A stretch of 64,000 nucleotides of DNA from CAKZLS01 sp963771545 (GTDB lineage: Bacteria; Pseudomonadota; Alphaproteobacteria; Rhodospirillales; Defluviicoccaceae): the NCBI GenBank assembly GCA_963771545.1, contig CAVYTX010000002.1:2356001-2420000 (forward strand), written 5' to 3'. How positions within the stretch are numbered: position 1 is the stretch's first letter; each line of letters opens with the position of its first letter. The notes under the pieces were generated by a model. The model ran no database searches. It was given only the letters and a program-made list of their open reading frames with translations, and had not been told where the DNA came from. The position numbers and the translations under genes were made by a program. Positions 7,589 through 17,114 of the stretch are shown piece after piece.

Positions 7589-10195
7589 ATGGGCAAGGAC
7601 GAGGGAGCGGCGCCGGGAGACGCCGAGGGTGCATCCGGCAAGGACGCGCACGACCTGATCGCCGAGACCGACACCGGGGGACGCAATCCGTCGGGTCTCG
7701 CCAAGAGGATCTTTCTCGGCACGGCGCTGGCCTGGGCGCTGTTCCAGCTGTGGATCGCCTCGCCGCTGCCGTTCATGCTGGAGATCGGCGTGTTCAATTC
7801 CACCGAGGCGCGGTCGATCCATCTGGCGTTCGCCATTTTCCTCGCCTATCTCGGGTTTCCGGCGCTGAAGCGCTCGCCGCGCGCCACCATCCCCATCGTG
7901 GATTGGATCTTCGCCCTGGTCGGGGCGTTCTGCGCGGGTTACCTGTTTTTGTTCTACGGCGAGATTTCGCAGCGTCCGGGGCTGCCCAACACCATGGACG
8001 TGGTCGTCGCCTGCGTCGGCATGGTGCTGCTTTTGGAAGCGACGCGGCGGTCCCTGGGGCCGGCGCTGATGGTTCTGGCCATGATTTTTCTCGGCTACAC
8101 CTTCGCCGGGCCGTACATGCCCGGGATGCTGGCTCACCAGGGCGTCAGTCTGGACGGGGTGGTCAATCACCAGTGGATCACCACCGAGGGCGTGTTCGGC
8201 GTGGCGCTGGGGGTATCCACCAGCTTCGTGTTTCTGTTCGTGCTGTTCGGGGCCTTGCTCGACAAGGGCGGCGCCGGCCACTACTTCATCCAGGTGGCGT
8301 TCTCGCTGCTCGGTCATCTCCGCGGCGGCCCGGCCAAGGCGGCGGTGGTGGCGTCGGCGATGACCGGTCTGATCTCGGGATCCTCCATCGCCAACGTGGT
8401 CACCACCGGCACCTTCACCATCCCGCTGATGCGCCGCGTCGGCTTCAGCCGCGAAAAAGCGGGAGCCGTCGAGGTCGCGTCCTCGGTGAACGGCCAGATC
8501 ACGCCGCCGGTGATGGGGGCGGCGGCGTTCCTGATGGTGGAGTTCGTCGGCATTTCCTACACCGACGTGATCAAGCACGCCTTTCTGCCGGCGGTGATCT
8601 CCTACATCGCGCTGGTCTACATCGTGCATCTGGAGGCGATGAAGGCCGGCATGCAGGGCCTGCCCAAGCCCGGCGTGGCCAAGCCGTGGCTGATCCGGCT
8701 GATGAACATGCTGCTGGGCTTCATCATCATCACCGGCGTCGCCGCGGCGGTGTACTACGGGCTCGGCTGGATCAAGGGGGTGACCGGCGAGGGCGCCATT
8801 TACATTATCGTCGTCATGCTGTTCGCCGCCTATCTCGGGCTGCTTCGGTTCGGTTCGGGTTATCCCGAACTGAAGATGGAAGATCCCAACGCTCCCATCG
8901 TGTCGCTTCCGGAATCGGGTCCCACGGTGAGGGTCGGATTGCACTATCTCTTGCCCGTGGTGGTGCTGGTGTGGGCGCTCATGGTGGAACGGCTGTCGCC
9001 GGGACTGTCGGCGTTCTGGGCAACGGCGCTGATGATCTTCATTCTGCTCACCCAGCGTCCCATCATCGCTTATTTTCGCAAGCGGCCGCTGACCGGAAGT
9101 CTCAAGCAGGGTTGTGACGAATTGATCGACGGGCTGATCGAAGGCTCGCGCAACATGATCGGCATCGGCATCGCGACGGCCGCCGCCGGCATCATCGTCG
9201 GCAGCGTTACGCTCACCGGGATTGGCGCGGTGATGACCGACCTGGTGGAGGTCATCTCCGGCGGCAACATCATGCTGATGCTGATCTTCACCGCTCTGAT
9301 CAGCCTGATCCTCGGCATGGGCCTGCCAACTACCGCCAATTACATCGTGGTGTCGGCGCTGATGGCGCCGGTGATCGTGGAACTGGGCGCGACTTCCGGC
9401 CTCCTCGTGCCGCTGATCGCGGTCCACATGTTCGTGTTCTACTTCGGGATCATGGCCGACGTGACGCCGCCGGTGGGCCTGGCATCTTTCGCCGCCGCCG
9501 CCGTATCGGGTGGCGATCCCATAAAAACCGGCGTTATTGCCTTCTACTACAGCTTGCGGACGGCGCTGCTGCCGTTCCTGTTCATCTTCAACACCGACCT
9601 TCTGCTCATCAACGTGGATGTCTTCCATGGCATTCTGATCTTCGTGGTGGCGACCATCGCCATGCTGCTGTTCGCCGCCGCCACCCAGAACTATTTTCTG
9701 GTGAAGAGCCGCCTTTATGAAAGTCTGCTGTTGCTGCTCATCGCGTTCACGCTGTTCCGGCCGGGGTTCTGGATGGACATGATCGCGCCGCCGTTCGAGG
9801 ACCTGCCGCCGGCGGCGTTTTCCAAGGCGCTGGCGGCGGCGCCGGTGGGCAGCGAGCTTAGGCTGCGCATCCTCGGCGTCGACGAGATCGGCCAGCCCCG
9901 CGAGTTCGTCACCCCGCTGCCGGTACCGGAAGGCGCCACCGCCGACGAGCGGCTGACGAACGCGGGCATAGAGCTGCTCACCAAGGGCGACGAGGTCATC
10001 ATCGACAACGTGACGTTCGGCAGCCCGGCGCAGGCCGCCAATCTGGAGTTCGACCAGAAGATCCTCAAGGTGCGCGCGCCCGCCGGTCAGCCTCCCAAGG
10101 AGCTGATGTTCATCCCGGCGTTCGTGCTGCTGGCCGGCGTCGTTTACCTCCAACGTCGGCGCCGCCCGCGCGGCGCGGCCGCGCAACCCGCTTGA
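7589..10195 (+). CDS. TRAP transporter fused permease (DctQM-type, TAXI-associated)
   Basis: The protein, about 868 residues from the ATG at 7589 (GGAAG upstream), is a fusion of the small and large TRAP permease parts. The N-terminal third holds the 4TM-like part and the rest the DctM-like channel, with S-G-S-S-I-A-N-V-V-T-T-G-T-F-T-I-P near residue 265 and L-G-M-G-L-P-T-T-A-N-Y near residue 575. The last 130 residues are hydrophilic, then a final helix and a basic tail. An earlier in-frame TTG at 7520 lacks a ribosome site. It pairs with the TAXI receptor upstream and a stress protein downstream. Confidence 0.94.
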   Translation: MGKDEGAAPGDAEGASGKDAHDLIAETDTGGRNPSGLAKRIFLGTALAWALFQLWIASPLPFMLEIGVFNSTEARSIHLAFAIFLAYLGFPALKRSPRATIPIVDWIFALVGAFCAGYLFLFYGEISQRPGLPNTMDVVVACVGMVLLLEATRRSLGPALMVLAMIFLGYTFAGPYMPGMLAHQGVSLDGVVNHQWITTEGVFGVALGVSTSFVFLFVLFGALLDKGGAGHYFIQVAFSLLGHLRGGPAKAAVVASAMTGLISGSSIANVVTTGTFTIPLMRRVGFSREKAGAVEVASSVNGQITPPVMGAAAFLMVEFVGISYTDVIKHAFLPAVISYIALVYIVHLEAMKAGMQGLPKPGVAKPWLIRLMNMLLGFIIITGVAAAVYYGLGWIKGVTGEGAIYIIVVMLFAAYLGLLRFGSGYPELKMEDPNAPIVSLPESGPTVRVGLHYLLPVVVLVWALMVERLSPGLSAFWATALMIFILLTQRPIIAYFRKRPLTGSLKQGCDELIDGLIEGSRNMIGIGIATAAAGIIVGSVTLTGIGAVMTDLVEVISGGNIMLMLIFTALISLILGMGLPTTANYIVVSALMAPVIVELGATSGLLVPLIAVHMFVFYFGIMADVTPPVGLASFAAAAVSGGDPIKTGVIAFYYSLRTALLPFLFIFNTDLLLINVDVFHGILIFVVATIAMLLFAAATQNYFLVKSRLYESLLLLLIAFTLFRPGFWMDMIAPPFEDLPPAAFSKALAAAPVGSELRLRILGVDEIGQPREFVTPLPVPEGATADERLTNAGIELLTKGDEVIIDNVTFGSPAQAANLEFDQKILKVRAPAGQPPKELMFIPAFVLLAGVVYLQRRRRPRGAAAQPA

Positions 10196-10208
10196 GAGCG
10201 AGGAAACC

Positions 10209-10652
10209 ATGTCCGAGAAAACCATGTACAAAGACATCCTGATCGCCGTCGACCTGGGACAAGAGGCCTCGTGGCGCAAGGCGCTGCCGTTCGCGGTGGA
10301 GCTGGCGCGGACCTATTCGGCCAATCTTCACGTGATCACCGTGGTCCCGGACAGCGGCTTTCACTACGTGGCGCAGTATTTTCCCGCCGGTTACGAAAAG
10401 GGGATGATCGAGGACGCCGACCAGGCCCTGCGCGCGTTCGCCGGCGCCCATGTGCCCGCCGGCATTCCGGTGCGGCACATCGTCGCCCACGGCAGCATCT
10501 ACCGCGAGATCGCCGACGCGGTGGACCGCATCGGCGCCGACGCCGTGGTCATGGCCTCGCACACCCCGGGCCTCACCGACGTGCTCATCGGCCCCAACGC
10601 CGAACGCGTCCTCCACAACGTCAAGTGCTCCGTCTTCGTCATCCGGGAATAA
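10209..10652 (+). CDS. Universal stress protein (UspA family)
   Basis: This 147-residue protein has Y-K-D-I-L-I-A-V-D-L at the start and the ATP-binding tail M-A-S-H-x-P-G-L-T-D-V-L-I-G-P-N-A-E-R. It lies 13 bases after the fused TRAP permease and completes the same receptor-permease-stress protein order seen around the first TRAP system, so it is probably co-transcribed with it. An internal ATG six codons in (M-Y-K-D) is an alternative start. Confidence 0.9.
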   Translation: MSEKTMYKDILIAVDLGQEASWRKALPFAVELARTYSANLHVITVVPDSGFHYVAQYFPAGYEKGMIEDADQALRAFAGAHVPAGIPVRHIVAHGSIYREIADAVDRIGADAVVMASHTPGLTDVLIGPNAERVLHNVKCSVFVIRE

Positions 10653-10759
10653 ACGGCACGGAGAACCAACCCTCGCAATGGTCCTAGTCCGCAACCACAT
10701 GATACGAAGCCGCGCCACATTCCCCTTTTGGGCCCCACATAGACTGTAGAAAGCGAGAC

Positions 10760-11713
10760 ATGAATTCATTCGCCATTGCCGGTATCCAGACCCACATCGC
10801 GGCCACCCATGACAACATTGCCCACCTGCGGCATCGGCTCGATCTGTTGATGAACCTATTCCCATGGGTCCAGATGGTCGTTTTTAGCGAATTGGCTCCG
10901 TTCGGACCCGGCCACGAGCACGCGGAGGAGATGCCGGGTCCCACCGAACGGATCTTCCAGGAAATGGCCGCGAAGCATCAAGTATGGTTGTTGACGGGAT
11001 CCATGTTCGAGCGCGCGCACGATAGGATTTACAATACCGCGTCGGTCATCGACCCGGCGGGCGCGGTCGTGGGTCGCTATCGCAAGATGTTCCCCTTTCG
11101 ACCGTACGAGAACGATGTTTCCGCGGGTACGGAGTTCCTCGTGTTCGACGTGCCGGACGTTGGACGCTTCGGGGTGTCGATCTGTTACGATATGTGGTTT
11201 CCCGAGACGACCCGGACCCTGACGGCCATGGGCGCCGAGGTCATCCTGCACCCGTCCTTGACGGGGACCATTGACCGGGACGTGGAGTTGTCCATGGCCC
11301 GCTCCACCGCCGCGATGTTTCAGTGCTACGTATTCGACATCAACGGTCTGGGAGCCGGCGGTATCGGCCGATCCATCGTCGTCGATCCGAATGGAACCGT
11401 GCTTTTGCAGGCGGGAGATCATGAGCAGTTGATCCCGATGGAGATCGATTTGGATCTCGTCCGCCATCACCGGCGGGTCGGCATCCTCGGTCTTGGGCAA
11501 CCGTTGAAGAGTTTCCGGGATCGCGAGGGGGATTTCCCCGTGTACGACCGATCAGCGTTCGACGACACCTACCTGCGTTCCCTTGGCCCTCTTGAAAAGC
11601 GCCGCCGCGCGGGTGACCCAGGAGCGCCGATCAGTACCATCGGACAGGCGCCGCGCCATGCCGAAACACCGGCGCGGCCAACCGGAACCGATGGCCGATT
11701 ACGATCAACATGA
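10760..11713 (+). CDS. Carbon-nitrogen hydrolase (nitrilase superfamily amidase)
   Basis: This 317-residue enzyme has the nitrilase catalytic triad: Glu44 in F-S-E-L-A, Lys109 in R-Y-R-K-M-F and Cys142 in S-I-C-Y-D-M-W-F-P-E. Members hydrolyse amides, ureas or nitriles; N-carbamoylputrescine amidase is one relative that would fit the adjacent amino-acid decarboxylase. The first gene of the four-enzyme cluster, it is followed by the decarboxylase after 42 bases. The last 50 or so residues are proline- and arginine-rich and look like a non-conserved tail. The exact substrate is unknown. Confidence 0.88.
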   Translation: MNSFAIAGIQTHIAATHDNIAHLRHRLDLLMNLFPWVQMVVFSELAPFGPGHEHAEEMPGPTERIFQEMAAKHQVWLLTGSMFERAHDRIYNTASVIDPAGAVVGRYRKMFPFRPYENDVSAGTEFLVFDVPDVGRFGVSICYDMWFPETTRTLTAMGAEVILHPSLTGTIDRDVELSMARSTAAMFQCYVFDINGLGAGGIGRSIVVDPNGTVLLQAGDHEQLIPMEIDLDLVRHHRRVGILGLGQPLKSFRDREGDFPVYDRSAFDDTYLRSLGPLEKRRRAGDPGAPISTIGQAPRHAETPARPTGTDGRLRST

Positions 11714-11755
11714 GCCACGCGAAGAGCGCTTCGTCCGTGGCCCGAGGCGGACGAC

Positions 11756-14546
11756 ATGACACCTGACACGACGACGACGGCGGTGTTCCGTACCGCGACC
11801 CTGACCGATTTCTACAACGCCTCGCAACTGCGGGCCGACAGTTGGAACCGACTGAAAGGGTGCACCGTGCGCCTTGCCACGGGCCAAGCCGGCCGAAACG
11901 CCGCCAAACTCAGGCGGCAAGCGGACGAGATCCTGGCGCTTCTGGAACCGATCGAGTCGTACTGGGCGTTTCCCGGCCGCGCCGCCTTCCATCACCTTCG
12001 ACGCTTGTTGGAGGCCGAGGATTACGAGACGTTGGAGCGCGGGGTCGGTCGCGTGGTCCGGGCGTTGATGAGCAACTCCTATCGTCGTCGTTCCGTTCCT
12101 CTCGGCATGCATGGCGAAGAGGAGAGAGAGGAAGAAGAGTTCGTCGAAAGCCTGGAGGAGCAGACTTACGCGCGGCCGTATTTCGAGGTGTTGATCGTCG
12201 ACAGCATCACGCCGGCCCAGGAGCATGGCGTCAAGTCCGGTCTCCTGGACATGCGGCGGACCGAGGATCGCTTTATCTACGAACCGGTGATCGTTCCGAG
12301 CTTCGAGGACGCCCTGATCGCCGTTCTGTTTAACCACAACATCCAAGCCGTTGTCATTCGCTACGGTTTTCCGTTCGCATCGCGGAACAAGCTGGAGATC
12401 CTGCATCGCTATCTCGGCCGGGTCGGCGGTGAGGGTCTCGAGGATTTGGCGCCCGAGGACTACGGGACAACGCTCGCCCAGGTGATCGCCAAGATCCGCC
12501 CGGAGCTTGACGTGTATTTGGTCACCGACCAGGCGGTAGAGGACATCGCCGGCAAGGTTTGCGGCATCTGTCGACGGCTGTTTTACAATCAGGAAGACTA
12601 TCTCGAGCTTCACCTGAATATCCTCCGCGGGGTCTTCGCCCGTTATGAGACCCCGTTCTTCACCGCTCTCAGGGAATATAGCAAACAGCCGACCGGCGTG
12701 TTCCATGCGTTGCCGATCAGTCGCGGCAAGTCGATCGCCAAGTCCAACTGGATCAAGGACATGGGCGAATTCTATGGAAGAAACATTTTTCTGGCCGAGA
12801 CATCCGCCACGTCGGGAGGTCTCAACTCATTGCTCGAACCCAAAGGCCCGATCAAGAAAGCCCAGGAATTCGCGGGACGAGCCTTTGGCGCGCGCCACAC
12901 GTTCTTTTCCACGAATGGCACGTCGACGTGCAACAAGATCGTCGTTCAGGCCGTCGTCAGACCGGGAGACATCGTTCTGGTGGACCGCGACTGCCACAAG
13001 TCCCACCACTACGGTATGGTGCTCACCGGCGCGCTGGTGGTCTATCTCGAATTCGTACCCGCTGTCGCAGTACTCCATGTACGGAGCCGTGCCTCTCCGC
13101 GAAATCAAGCGCCAGTTGCTCAAACTCCAGCGAGCGGGAAAGCTCGATCGCGTGAAGATGCTATTGCTCACCAACTGCACCTTCGACGGCGTCGTCTACA
13201 ACGTCGAGCGGTTCATGGAAGAATGCCTCGCGATCAAGCCCGATCTCGTATTCTTGTGGGACGAGGCGTGGTTCGCTTTTGCCAGGTTCGACCCCACCTA
13301 TCGACATCGTACGGCCATGCATGCCGCCGACGTGCTGCGCGATCGATATCGCGAACCGGCATACCGGGAACGCTACGCCGCCTACAAGGAGAAAATGGTC
13401 AAACGCGACGCCGACGACGAGTCGACGTGGCTGGACCACCGTCTTCTCCCCGATCCGGATCAAGTACGAATCCGGGTCTATGCGACCCAGTCGACCCACA
13501 AGACCCTGACCTCCCTGCGCCAGGGCTCGATGCTCCACATCCACGACCAGGACTATAACGCGAAGGTGGAGGAACCGTTCCACGAAGCCTTCATGACCCA
13601 CACCTCCACTTCGCCGAACTATCAAATCCTTGCCTCGCTCGACGTCGGCCGCCGACAGGTCGAACTCGAGGGCTTCGAACTCGTGCAGAAACAGCTGGAG
13701 ATGGCCATGGTGCTTCGCCAGCGTATTTCCACCCATCCGCTGCTCCAGAAATATTTCTCCATTCTTACCGTCGGCGACATGATCCCGAAGGAATTCCGTG
13801 GATCGGGCATCGAGTCCTATTACGATAGCGCGCGCGGCTGGAGCGATATCTGGGAAGCCTGGGCCAACGACGAGTTCGCTCTGGACGCCACTCGGGTGAC
13901 TCTCATGGTGGGCAAGACCGGTGACGACGGCGATACGTTCAAGAACGATGTGCTCATGGACCGCTACGGCATTCAGATCAACAAGACCTCGCGCAACACC
14001 GTCCTGTTTATGACCAATATTGGGACGACGCGGAGCTCGGTCGCTTATCTCATCGAGATCCTGGTGCAGGTTGCCCAGGAACTGGACGAGCGTCTGGAGG
14101 ACGCCAGCCCAATCGAACGGCGCGTTTACGAAAAGCGCGTACGCGCCCTCACCGAAGAGCTACCGCCGCTTCCGGATTTCAGCCGTTTTCACGACGTTTT
14201 TCGCCCGGATCCGGCAAGCGATACGCAGGAAGGCGACATTCGGCGCGCCTACTTCCTGGCGTACGACGACAAGGCTTGCGACTACCTGAGCCTCTCGGAC
14301 GGATCGCTCGATCAGGCGCTCGCCGCTGGCCGCGAGGTCGTCTCCGCCGGGTTCATCATTCCGTATCCGCCCGGTTTCCCCATTCTGGTGCCGGGGCAGG
14401 TGGTGAGCCGCGAGATTCTCGATTTCATGCAGGCCCTGGATGTCAAGGAAATCCACGGGTATCGGCAGGAATTGGGCTTGCGGGTGTTTACCGAGGAAGT
14501 CCTCTCCGAGTTGAGCGCGGCGGCCCGCAGCGAGGCCGCGGAATAG
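11756..14546 (+). pseudogene. Orn/Lys/Arg-type PLP decarboxylase, split by one frameshift
   Basis: Two overlapping frames together encode about 930 residues of one fold-type I basic amino-acid decarboxylase. The first frame (from ATG 11756) is good up to about 13052 (V-V-Y-L-E); the second takes over at about 13053 (S-Y-P-L-S-Q-Y-S-M-Y-G-A-V). The PLP lysine lies in T-Q-S-T-H-K at 13500-13502 and L-W-D-E-A-W-F-A-F lies near 13252. One extra base near 13052-13055 explains the shift, and both halves are otherwise uninterrupted. The protein is longer than E. coli CadA or AdiA (713-755 residues). Either a recent mutation or a sequence error; substrate among lysine, ornithine, arginine or a derivative is undecided. 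Confidence 0.85.
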
Positions 14547-14587
14547 ACGTGGAAGCAACGGAACGCACACGAGGAAGGAGCGCCACA

Positions 14588-16069
14588 ATGGCCGAGAACA
14601 CGAAACCCAAGGCGAAGCGGCAGAAAAAGCTGAAGAACATATCGGAAGTCCGGCGCTTCTTTCATCGCAACGAGACACCGATCTATTTCATCAGCGCCAC
14701 CAATTTCAACCTCCTCGGCATGGACGAGTGGTGCAAGAACTTCAAATTCATCAGCTACATCGATTGTTACGACGGACGTCATCCCAACGTGTTCGTGCCG
14801 AGCGAAATGCCGCACCGGGAGTTCGAATCGATCGAGGACATCAACAATTACCTGCTGCAGCACAAGGAGGTCATCGACTTCATCGACGCTCGCGGCGGTG
14901 AGCCCAAGGTCGTGTTCTTGATGTTCGACGAGGAAACCGAGGGCCTTGCGAAAGAGCTGGGGATGGAGGTGTGGTTTCCGCCGGCGGAAATGCGCAACCG
15001 GGTCGACAACAAGATCGAGACGGTCCGCATCGGCAACAAAGCCAAGGTGCCCAGTGTCCCGAACGTGCTCTCCGAGGTCACCAGTTGGAAGCAACTCAAG
15101 GACGTGTCGAAGAAAATCGGCGACGATCTGGTCTTGCAAAGCGCCTTCGGCGATTCCGGCCACACCACGTTCTTCATCCGCGGCGAGCTCGATTTCAAAA
15201 AGCACGAGAAGGAAATCATCGGGCAAGGCGAAATCAAGATCATGAAAAGGATCGACTGCCGCGGCTCGGCCATCGAAGCCTGCGTAACCAAGAAGGGAAC
15301 CATTGTCGGTCCGCTGATGACCGAGCTGGTGGGGTTTAAGGAGTTGACGCCCTACCGAGGCGGCTGGTGCGGCAATGAGATCTTCGCCAACTCGTTCACC
15401 CGGAAGATCAGGCAACAGGCCCTCGACTACACGTTTGCGTTCGGCAATCAGTTGCGCAAGGAAGGGTATCGCGGTTATTTCGAGCTCGATTTTCTCATCG
15501 ACCTCAAGAACAAGGAGCTTTATCTGGGAGAGTTGAACCCAAGGGTGACCGGCGCGAGTTCCATGACCAACCACGCGGCCTTCGCGCACGCCGACGCGCC
15601 GTTGTTCCTGTTCCACTTGCTGGAGTTTTCGGGCGTGCCGTTCGAGATCGACGTTGCCGACCTCAATGCCCGATGGGCGGACCCCGACAACATCGATACC
15701 TGGAGCCAGATGGTCATCAAGCACACCGAGGACAGCGTCGACATTCTCACCGAGGCTCCCGAAACCGGCATTTGGCGATTGCTGGAGGATGGCGGGGTCG
15801 AATACGATCGTTTCGACTATCACCGCCGCGCGGTCGAGAGCGAAAGCGAAGCGTTTTTCCTGCGCATCCTCAAGCCCGGCGACTACCGCTACGAGGGGGC
15901 CGACCTCGGGATTCTCATCACCCGCGGCCGCTCCATGGACAACCGGTTCCGCCTGAACGAGCGGGCGAGCGCGTGGATCGACGGAATCAAGGGATGCTTC
16001 AAGGCGAAACCGCTTTCGGCGACCGCCGCCGCGCCGGCGCTCACGGAGCCGGCGTTCAAGATCCTATGA
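14588..16069 (+). CDS. ATP-grasp carboxylate-amine ligase-like protein
   Basis: The 493-residue protein starts at the ATG at 14588, preceded by GAGGAAGGAG. It shows an ATP-grasp core: lysine-rich nucleotide-binding region around residues 150-230, F-E-L-D-F-L-I-D near residue 298 and the metal-binding E-L-N-P-R-V-T-G near residue 315. It has no biotin-attachment or carboxyltransferase domain, so I read it as a ligase joining a carboxylate to an amine through an acyl phosphate, not a biotin carboxylase. It lies 41 bases after the decarboxylase, whose amine product is a natural co-substrate; the reaction is inferred. Confidence 0.82.
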   Translation: MAENTKPKAKRQKKLKNISEVRRFFHRNETPIYFISATNFNLLGMDEWCKNFKFISYIDCYDGRHPNVFVPSEMPHREFESIEDINNYLLQHKEVIDFIDARGGEPKVVFLMFDEETEGLAKELGMEVWFPPAEMRNRVDNKIETVRIGNKAKVPSVPNVLSEVTSWKQLKDVSKKIGDDLVLQSAFGDSGHTTFFIRGELDFKKHEKEIIGQGEIKIMKRIDCRGSAIEACVTKKGTIVGPLMTELVGFKELTPYRGGWCGNEIFANSFTRKIRQQALDYTFAFGNQLRKEGYRGYFELDFLIDLKNKELYLGELNPRVTGASSMTNHAAFAHADAPLFLFHLLEFSGVPFEIDVADLNARWADPDNIDTWSQMVIKHTEDSVDILTEAPETGIWRLLEDGGVEYDRFDYHRRAVESESEAFFLRILKPGDYRYEGADLGILITRGRSMDNRFRLNERASAWIDGIKGCFKAKPLSATAAAPALTEPAFKIL

Positions 16070-16082
16070 CCCGTCGGCGGCG

Positions 16083-17096
16083 ATGGAGCTAACCTTCCGG
16101 GCTGTTTCCGAGTCCATTCCAGGCGAGAAGTGGCGGACACTGTTCGACGCCCATTGGCCGGGCTACCGAAGGTGGTTTCTGTCGGAGGGCGACGAGGCGC
16201 GGCCGACCTATCTCGCCAGCATTCGCGCCCTGCGCGAGCACATGCCCGAGATCGTGCCAACCTACGAGAAGCTGTGTGAGTTGGCGGGCGGGAGCGACCT
16301 GGCCGCGCGCTTCCTCAGCTTCTATTGCCCGCCCGCCTATCTGTCCGGCTGTTCGCAGGCGATCTGGCGGGGCGAAACGCCGTTGCTGGTGCGCAACTAC
16401 GATTATAGCCCGCGTCTTTGCGACGGCGTGATTCTCCACACGCGCTGGACCGGCACCGACGTGGTCGCGCAAACCGACTGCCTGTGGGGCGTGCTCGACG
16501 GCATCAACGAGCACGGCCTCGCCGTATCGCTGACTTTCGGCGGCCGTCGCATTGTCGGCGTCGGCTTCGGCGTTCCCATCCTGCTGCGCTATGTGCTGGA
16601 AATCTGCACGACCGCGGCAGAGGCGGCGGACGTGCTGCGCCGGGTACCCACGCACATGGCCTACAACGTCACCGTGCTCGACGCCGCGGACGACTTTTTT
16701 ACCGCCCATCTCGGTCCGGACAGGGAGCCGGTGATCGAGCGAACGGCCGTCGCCACCAACCATCAGAGCCGGGTCGAATGGAGCCAGCACGCCCGCGCCA
16801 CCGCGACCGTGGAACGCGAGCGGTTTCTGCTTCAGCGCCTCACGCTTCGCAACGAAAGCAGCGACCGCTTCATCGGCGCGTTCATGAGGCCGCCGCTCTA
16901 CTCGGTCGCGTATGATCGTGGCTTCGGCACGCTCTATACGGCCGTCTATGTTCCGCGAACCGGAATGGCCGAGTATCGCTGGCCCGGCGCCGTGTGGCGG
17001 CTCCCCATTGGCTCTTTTTCCGAGCGAAGCCTCGTGGTCCGATTCTCGGCCGAGAAACTGGATGTGGAAAGGCGCGCCGGCAATATCCCGCAATGA
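16083..17096 (+). CDS. C45-family autoproteolytic acyltransferase/hydrolase
   Basis: The 337-residue protein has the pattern of the isopenicillin N acyltransferase / C45 family. Residues 1-89 form a pro-region, G89-C90-S is the expected self-cleavage and nucleophile site, and R104-N-Y-D-Y follows as in other N-terminal nucleophile amidases. T-N-H-Q-S-R near residue 222 is also typical. Such enzymes cleave or form amide bonds of acylated amines or peptides. It starts 13 bases after the ATP-grasp gene and likely shares its operon, so it may act on the amide made by that ligase. No signal peptide is seen. Confidence 0.88.
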   Translation: MELTFRAVSESIPGEKWRTLFDAHWPGYRRWFLSEGDEARPTYLASIRALREHMPEIVPTYEKLCELAGGSDLAARFLSFYCPPAYLSGCSQAIWRGETPLLVRNYDYSPRLCDGVILHTRWTGTDVVAQTDCLWGVLDGINEHGLAVSLTFGGRRIVGVGFGVPILLRYVLEICTTAAEAADVLRRVPTHMAYNVTVLDAADDFFTAHLGPDREPVIERTAVATNHQSRVEWSQHARATATVERERFLLQRLTLRNESSDRFIGAFMRPPLYSVAYDRGFGTLYTAVYVPRTGMAEYRWPGAVWRLPIGSFSERSLVVRFSAEKLDVERRAGNIPQ

Positions 17097-17114
17097 GGGT
17101 CGGCCAAAACATGG

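Noticed and set aside
6317..10279. A 1320-codon open frame on the minus strand across the TAXI receptor and permease genes
   Set aside because: It is antisense to two well-supported genes. Its composition (many His, Arg, Gln, Asp) is that of reversed GC-rich codons, and no family motif is present.
13045..13060. Programmed ribosomal frameshift in the decarboxylase
   Set aside because: No slippery heptamer, stimulatory structure or stop codon at the junction is visible; an extra base is the simpler reading.
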